Shown piece by piece: positions 5,847-8,401 of a stretch of 8,401 nt of DNA (position 1 is the first letter of the stretch; every line of letters starts with the position of its first letter). The notes below the pieces were generated by a model. It was not told the DNA's origin. It did not search any database and worked only from the letters and a program-made list of their open reading frames with translations. The translations under genes were made by a program, and so were the position numbers. The DNA lies in contig JBNARO010000048.1 of the NCBI GenBank assembly GCA_049718665.1, forward strand, positions 1 to 8,401. Reading direction: 5' to 3'. The DNA comes from NZ13-RE01 sp049718665 (GTDB lineage: Bacteria > Dictyoglomota > Dictyoglomia > Dictyoglomales > Dictyoglomaceae).

Positions 5847-6361
5847 TTTAATTCTCCTTTCTTGTAATTAATACTTTTTATATATTCTGCCATCTGTTTT
5901 CCAAGGAGTCTACAAGCTTTTTGCTCTGCTTCTTTAGGATGACCCACAGATACTGCTCCATAGTGGGCGGTTACACCTGGTGCTGAATAATCAGGAAGTC
6001 CAAAAACTAAGTAGCCATAATTCATAAGTATGGTTAGTATAGAATATAATGTAGCCTCATTTCCACCCCCAAGTCCTCCAGAAGAGGCAAAAGCAGCACC
6101 AATTTTCCCCTTTACCTTTCCCCAAGCGGTACTTACACTTTCATCAAAAAACTTCTTGAGCTTCCAAGTAAGGGTTCCACAATAAGCGGGAGATCCTACA
6201 ATAATTCCATCATAGAATAAAAGGTCTTCGGGTTTTGCTTCATCTACATGTTTTACTGCCACATCTACTCCTTCTACTTCTTTTACGCCTTTCGCTACTT
6301 CCTCTGCCATTTTTTTTGTATTTCCAGTCACACTATCATATAAAATAAGCACCTTCCGCAT
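5843..6361 (-). CDS. Flavodoxin-family (WrbA-like) FMN protein
   Basis: A 172-residue cytoplasmic flavoprotein. The FMN phosphate loop is at residues 10-15 (SVTGNT). The isoalloxazine loops are SPAYCGTLTWKLKKF (57-71) and ASSGGLGGGNE (92-102), with a family-typical HYGAVSVG near 133-140. The order and spacing match the flavodoxin/WrbA group rather than a short electron-carrying flavodoxin. It would act as an FMN-bound electron carrier or NAD(P)H:acceptor reductase. The start is firm: GGAGGG lies 5 nt before the ATG. It begins only 28 nt after the pilin gene. A TATAAA box at 6385-6380 in that gap has no good -35, so whether it has its own promoter is open. It is the first gene of the tightly coupled cluster and shares a 4-nt GTGA overlap with the isomerase-like gene. 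Confidence 0.85.
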   Translation of the reverse strand: MRKVLILYDSVTGNTKKMAEEVAKGVKEVEGVDVAVKHVDEAKPEDLLFYDGIIVGSPAYCGTLTWKLKKFFDESVSTAWGKVKGKIGAAFASSGGLGGGNEATLYSILTILMNYGYLVFGLPDYSAPGVTAHYGAVSVGHPKEAEQKACRLLGKQMAEYIKSINYKKGELK

Positions 6362-6389
6362 AAAATCCCTCCCACAATTATTTTATAAC

Positions 6390-6821
6390 CTAAAATTGAC
6401 GAGAATAATATGTAAGGGAGTAATTCTTTGAGGGAGCATCTGATTTATAGTAGATTTTGTGATAATTATTAGTGGCTTCTACCCAATTCCAGATATCATC
6501 CCAATCAGTATACCAAGGTTGCCACTGAATTACCTCATAGGGTTGGTTATTATAGGGGCATACAAGTCTTTCGGGGAAATATTGAGGGTTGTAGAAGAAG
6601 TAAGTAGTAAAAGCCCATGCATCCACAGGATAGGATCTGTTTTTAAGGTAATACATTTCTAAGGATGTTTTTACTATCCGCATATTTTCAAGCTGTGCAT
6701 TTCTTTTTGCCTGTCTTACTGTATCAAAATAAAGAGGAGTTGCTATAGCAACCAAAATGCCAATTATACCGATAGCTACCAAAATCTCTATTAGGCTAAA
6801 TCCCTTTTTATCTATTCTCAT
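6390..6821 (-). CDS. Type IV pilin-like / pseudopilin protein, Trp-rich
   Basis: A 143-residue prepilin. The class III leader MRIDKKG is cut by prepilin peptidase before F8. The mature N-terminus FSLIEILVAIGIIGILVAIA has the conserved Glu at mature position 5 (E12) and forms the membrane-anchored, assembly-driving helix. Pilin or GspG-like pseudopilin folding continues through about residue 62 (YYLKNRSYP). The remaining domain is unusually aromatic: six tryptophans (69, 100, 103, 107, 111, 113) and about 26 aromatic residues among the last 89. There is a single cysteine (C88), so no pilin-type disulfide loop can form within one subunit. No assembly ATPase, peptidase or platform gene is nearby, so it is an orphan. 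There is no Shine-Dalgarno sequence and the -10 box lies 7 nt from the ATG, pointing to a leaderless mRNA. The function may be adhesion or binding to sugars or other surfaces, inferred from the aromatic content. Confidence 0.86.
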   Translation of the reverse strand: MRIDKKGFSLIEILVAIGIIGILVAIATPLYFDTVRQAKRNAQLENMRIVKTSLEMYYLKNRSYPVDAWAFTTYFFYNPQYFPERLVCPYNNQPYEVIQWQPWYTDWDDIWNWVEATNNYHKIYYKSDAPSKNYSLTYYSRQF

Positions 6822-6828
6822 TAAAAAT

Positions 6829-6857
6829 ATTATATAACGAGAATAAATAAGAGTAAA
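6829..6857 (-). promoter_or_regulatory. Promoter of the pilin-like gene, predicted leaderless
   Basis: On the minus strand TTTACT (6857-6852) and a perfect TATAAT (6834-6829) are separated by exactly 17 bp. The -10 is followed by ATTTTTA and then the ATG at 6821. Initiation at the usual distance would fall on or within a base or two of the start codon, leaving no room for a ribosome site. None is visible upstream. Confidence 0.6.
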
Positions 6858-6892
6858 TATTTTAGATAATGAGTAATCAGATATAAATGGAA

Positions 6893-8185
6893 TTAGCTTT
6901 TTCCTATCTCTTTCTCCACTTCTTCTGTTATTCCGTTATTCCTGGCAATCTCACTATATAGTCTGGCACTTTTTCTCCATTTTCTTTCTTTGGTCTCAAA
7001 GTCAGTTTCAAAAAGCCCAAATCTTTGTTTGAATCCTTCTGCCCATTCAAAGTTGTCCATGAGACTCCAGTGAAAATAGCCTTTTACATCTATTCCATCC
7101 TGGATAGCTCTATGTAGTTCTTTTAAGTGGAATATTAAATACTTTGGTCTCTTTTCATCTTTTGCATCGGAAATACCATTCTCCGTAATAAATATAGGTT
7201 TTTTAGTGAGTTCCCAGAATCTTTTTACTACTTTATAGAGTCCCTCAGGATATATTTCCCATCCAAAGTCAGATCTCTCTACATTAGGAGGATAAGGGGT
7301 TAAATCTCCTTTTAAAGCATTTAAAAAGGTTTTTAGTCCCATAAATATTCTTGTATAATAGTTTATGCCTAAGTAATCCAAAGTGTCTTTTGCATATGGG
7401 ATATTCTCTTTTATAAAAGGAGATGAAAATTTGCCAGTTAAAATAGTCTCTATAAATATTCTGTTATAAATTCTATCTACAAAATTAGCTAATTTTCTAT
7501 CAATAAAAGACTTAGAATTTAAAGGTTCTATTACCATCACATTGTAGGCTATACTTACCTGGGCTTCTGGCTTTATTTCATGTATTAATTTATATGCCTT
7601 TGCATGAGCTTTTACCATATTATTTAATACTTTAACCATCTTTTTAAGGCTTTTTTCCTGGGGAGGAAATTCTCCATAAAAATAAGCCACAAAAGCATAA
7701 GCATTAGGTTCATTTATTGTCATCCAGTATTTAACAAGATCCTTAAACTCATTTACTATTTTCTCCACATATCTTAGATAATAATTCATGGTTTCAGGAT
7801 TCAGCCATCCACCTTTTTTGGCAATCCATAAAGGATTGGTAAAATGATGAAGGGTTACAAAGGGTTCTATATTTCTTCTTCTTAAAGATAAGAGCATATC
7901 TTTATATCTCTCTATAGCTTCCTTTTTGAACTTTCCCTCTTCTGGTTCTATTCTGCTCCATTCTATAGAAAATCTATAAGCATTATTATTTAACTTCTCT
8001 ATAAGATCAAAATCTTCTTCATATTTATTCCAGCTATCGCAAGCTAATCCTGAGACTTGTCTCTCTTTTACCTTTCCTTGTTGTTCAAACTCCCACCAGT
8101 CGTTATAAATATTTCCACCTTCAATTTGATGAGAAGAAGTGGCAGTACCCCAATAAAAACTATCAGGAAATTTATACTTTACCAT
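6893..8185 (-). CDS. Glycoside hydrolase family 1 beta-glycosidase
   Basis: A 430-residue retaining beta-glycosidase with a TIM-barrel fold. It would cleave terminal beta-glucosyl or beta-galactosyl residues from short glycosides. The acid/base is E159 in TINEP and the nucleophile is E335 in ITENG. The sugar-binding set is complete: Q20, H114 in TLHHF, N158, W373, and E380-W381 in NFEWAEGF. Keeping Glu-Trp at 380-381 argues for plain glycosides and against 6-phospho-glycosides. FYWGTATSSHQIEG at the N-terminus is the family signature. It has no signal peptide, so it acts in the cytoplasm on imported sugars. It is a little shorter than the common 440-470 residues, mainly in the loops between residues 250 and 330. 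The start has a strong GGAGGT, 5 nt from the ATG. No clear terminator follows it in the 71 nt before the pilin gene. It is transcribed away from a probable regulator gene at the window's right edge. Confidence 0.95.
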   Translation of the reverse strand: MVKYKFPDSFYWGTATSSHQIEGGNIYNDWWEFEQQGKVKERQVSGLACDSWNKYEEDFDLIEKLNNNAYRFSIEWSRIEPEEGKFKKEAIERYKDMLLSLRRRNIEPFVTLHHFTNPLWIAKKGGWLNPETMNYYLRYVEKIVNEFKDLVKYWMTINEPNAYAFVAYFYGEFPPQEKSLKKMVKVLNNMVKAHAKAYKLIHEIKPEAQVSIAYNVMVIEPLNSKSFIDRKLANFVDRIYNRIFIETILTGKFSSPFIKENIPYAKDTLDYLGINYYTRIFMGLKTFLNALKGDLTPYPPNVERSDFGWEIYPEGLYKVVKRFWELTKKPIFITENGISDAKDEKRPKYLIFHLKELHRAIQDGIDVKGYFHWSLMDNFEWAEGFKQRFGLFETDFETKERKWRKSARLYSEIARNNGITEEVEKEIGKS

Positions 8186-8213
8186 AAGGCACCTCCATTT
8201 AAATTTTTTTAGG

Positions 8214-8222
8214 AGTATAACA
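8214..8222 (-). promoter_or_regulatory. Extended -10 promoter of the GH1 gene
   Basis: On the minus strand TGTTATACT (8222-8214) is an extended -10 element (TG, one base, then TATACT). No good -35 is present at 17 bp, which extended -10 promoters tolerate. The start would be near 8207, giving a leader of about 20 nt that contains the GGAGGT ribosome site. Confidence 0.45.
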
Positions 8223-8311
8223 TTAATAATTTATCTTATTCCAGTCCCTGACATAGGCTATATAGATTCACAGGTAGAAATAAAGAAGGTATGAGCGAAT
8301 TCTAAATGTTC

Positions 8312-8340
8312 TTGACAAACATATTTTTTAGGTGTATATA
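8312..8340 (+). promoter_or_regulatory. Near-consensus promoter of the right-edge gene
   Basis: A perfect TTGACA at 8312-8317 and TATATA at 8335-8340 are separated by 17 bp. This is the strongest sigma-70-type promoter in the window. It fires away from the GH1 gene. Confidence 0.68.
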
Positions 8341-8357
8341 TGTATGTAGCATATATA
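8335..8357. promoter_or_regulatory. Inverted-repeat operator overlapping the -10 box
   Basis: TATATATG at 8335-8342 and CATATATA at 8350-8357 are perfect inverted repeats around a 7-nt spacer. They cover the -10 element and the expected start point of the rightward promoter. A dimeric regulator bound here would block transcription. Self-repression by the downstream gene product is the simplest reading. The arms are AT-only apart from one G/C pair, so chance is a concern. Confidence 0.5.
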
Positions 8358-8371
8358 TGGAGGTGAAATGA

Positions 8372-8401
8372 TTGAAAGGTTTTGGACGTGGATTGGGAAT
8401 G
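8372..8401 (+). CDS. Start of a gene cut by the window edge, possibly a PadR-type regulator
   Basis: Only the first ten codons are in the window. GGAGGTGA at 8359-8366 is a strong ribosome site. The TTG at 8372 is 5 nt away, while the ATG at 8368 is only 1 nt away and too close. From the TTG the protein reads MKGFGRGLGM. A short Gly-Arg-rich start like this is common in PadR-family repressors, just before their winged-helix domain. From the ATG it would read MIERFWTWIGN, which I do not recognise. The strong promoter with an overlapping palindrome fits a self-regulated repressor. The identity is a guess from ten residues and context. Confidence 0.42.
   Translation, partial: MKGFGRGLGM

Noticed and set aside
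6395..6410. TTGACG on the plus strand resembling a -35 box
   Set aside because: It lies at the 3' end of the pilin-like gene, pointing into its antisense strand, with no correctly spaced -10 box and no plus-strand gene to serve.
6459..6662. Plus-strand frame of 67 codons
   Set aside because: It lies wholly inside the pilin-like gene on the opposite strand, has no ribosome site and resembles nothing. It is an antisense shadow.
8241..8268. CCTG...CAGG pseudo-palindrome upstream of the GH1 promoter
   Set aside because: Only four outer pairs and a few inner ones match. This is too weak to call an operator.
1..8401. CRISPR arrays, tRNA or rRNA genes, riboswitches
   Set aside because: I saw no regularly spaced direct repeats, no tRNA-like cloverleaf, no rRNA landmark and no leader long or structured enough to suggest a known riboswitch.

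Overview
The window is AT-rich and gene-dense, with strong Shine-Dalgarno (SD) sites of the GGAGG type. It encodes a family 1 glycoside hydrolase, a type IV pilin-like protein and small redox proteins. This suggests a low-GC, anaerobic, saccharolytic and probably thermophilic bacterium. A Dictyoglomus-like organism is my best guess, but it rests on overall style and not on a diagnostic gene.

Layout. Positions 1-2291 form a scarred zone. It starts with a decayed IS4-like transposase on the minus strand, whose start region carries a hairpin over its ribosome binding site. An intact 14-helix-type MFS drug exporter follows on the plus strand, with a 28-bp palindrome upstream. Directly behind it lie two gene fragments: the C-terminal end of a HepT-type toxin (plus) and the last helix of an EamA/DMT-like transporter (minus).

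Positions 2292-8185 hold seven intact minus-strand genes. In transcription order they are a GH1 beta-glycosidase, a tryptophan-rich type IV pilin-like protein, a flavodoxin-family protein, a fucose-isomerase-like protein, an RmlD-type NAD(P)-dependent sugar reductase, a stand-alone CopZ-N-like zinc/[2Fe-2S] protein, and a secreted protein of unknown function. The flavodoxin, isomerase-like and RmlD genes overlap end to start and are probably translationally coupled. The CopZ-N-like gene follows 31-43 nt later. The pilin gene appears to have its own promoter that would give a leaderless mRNA.

The right edge, 8186-8401, is a divergent promoter region. One promoter drives the GH1 gene leftward. 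A near-consensus promoter overlapped by a perfect inverted repeat drives a gene rightward. That gene is cut by the window edge, probably starts with TTG, and begins MKGFGRGLGM, which resembles the start of PadR-type regulators.

How they work together. The GH1 enzyme is cytoplasmic and would cleave imported beta-glycosides, perhaps under the divergent regulator. The flavodoxin/isomerase-like/RmlD/CopZ-N cluster looks like one functional unit combining sugar chemistry with flavin and Fe-S electron carriers, but I cannot name its pathway. It is the best candidate here for something undescribed. The left zone looks like a site of repeated insertion and loss.
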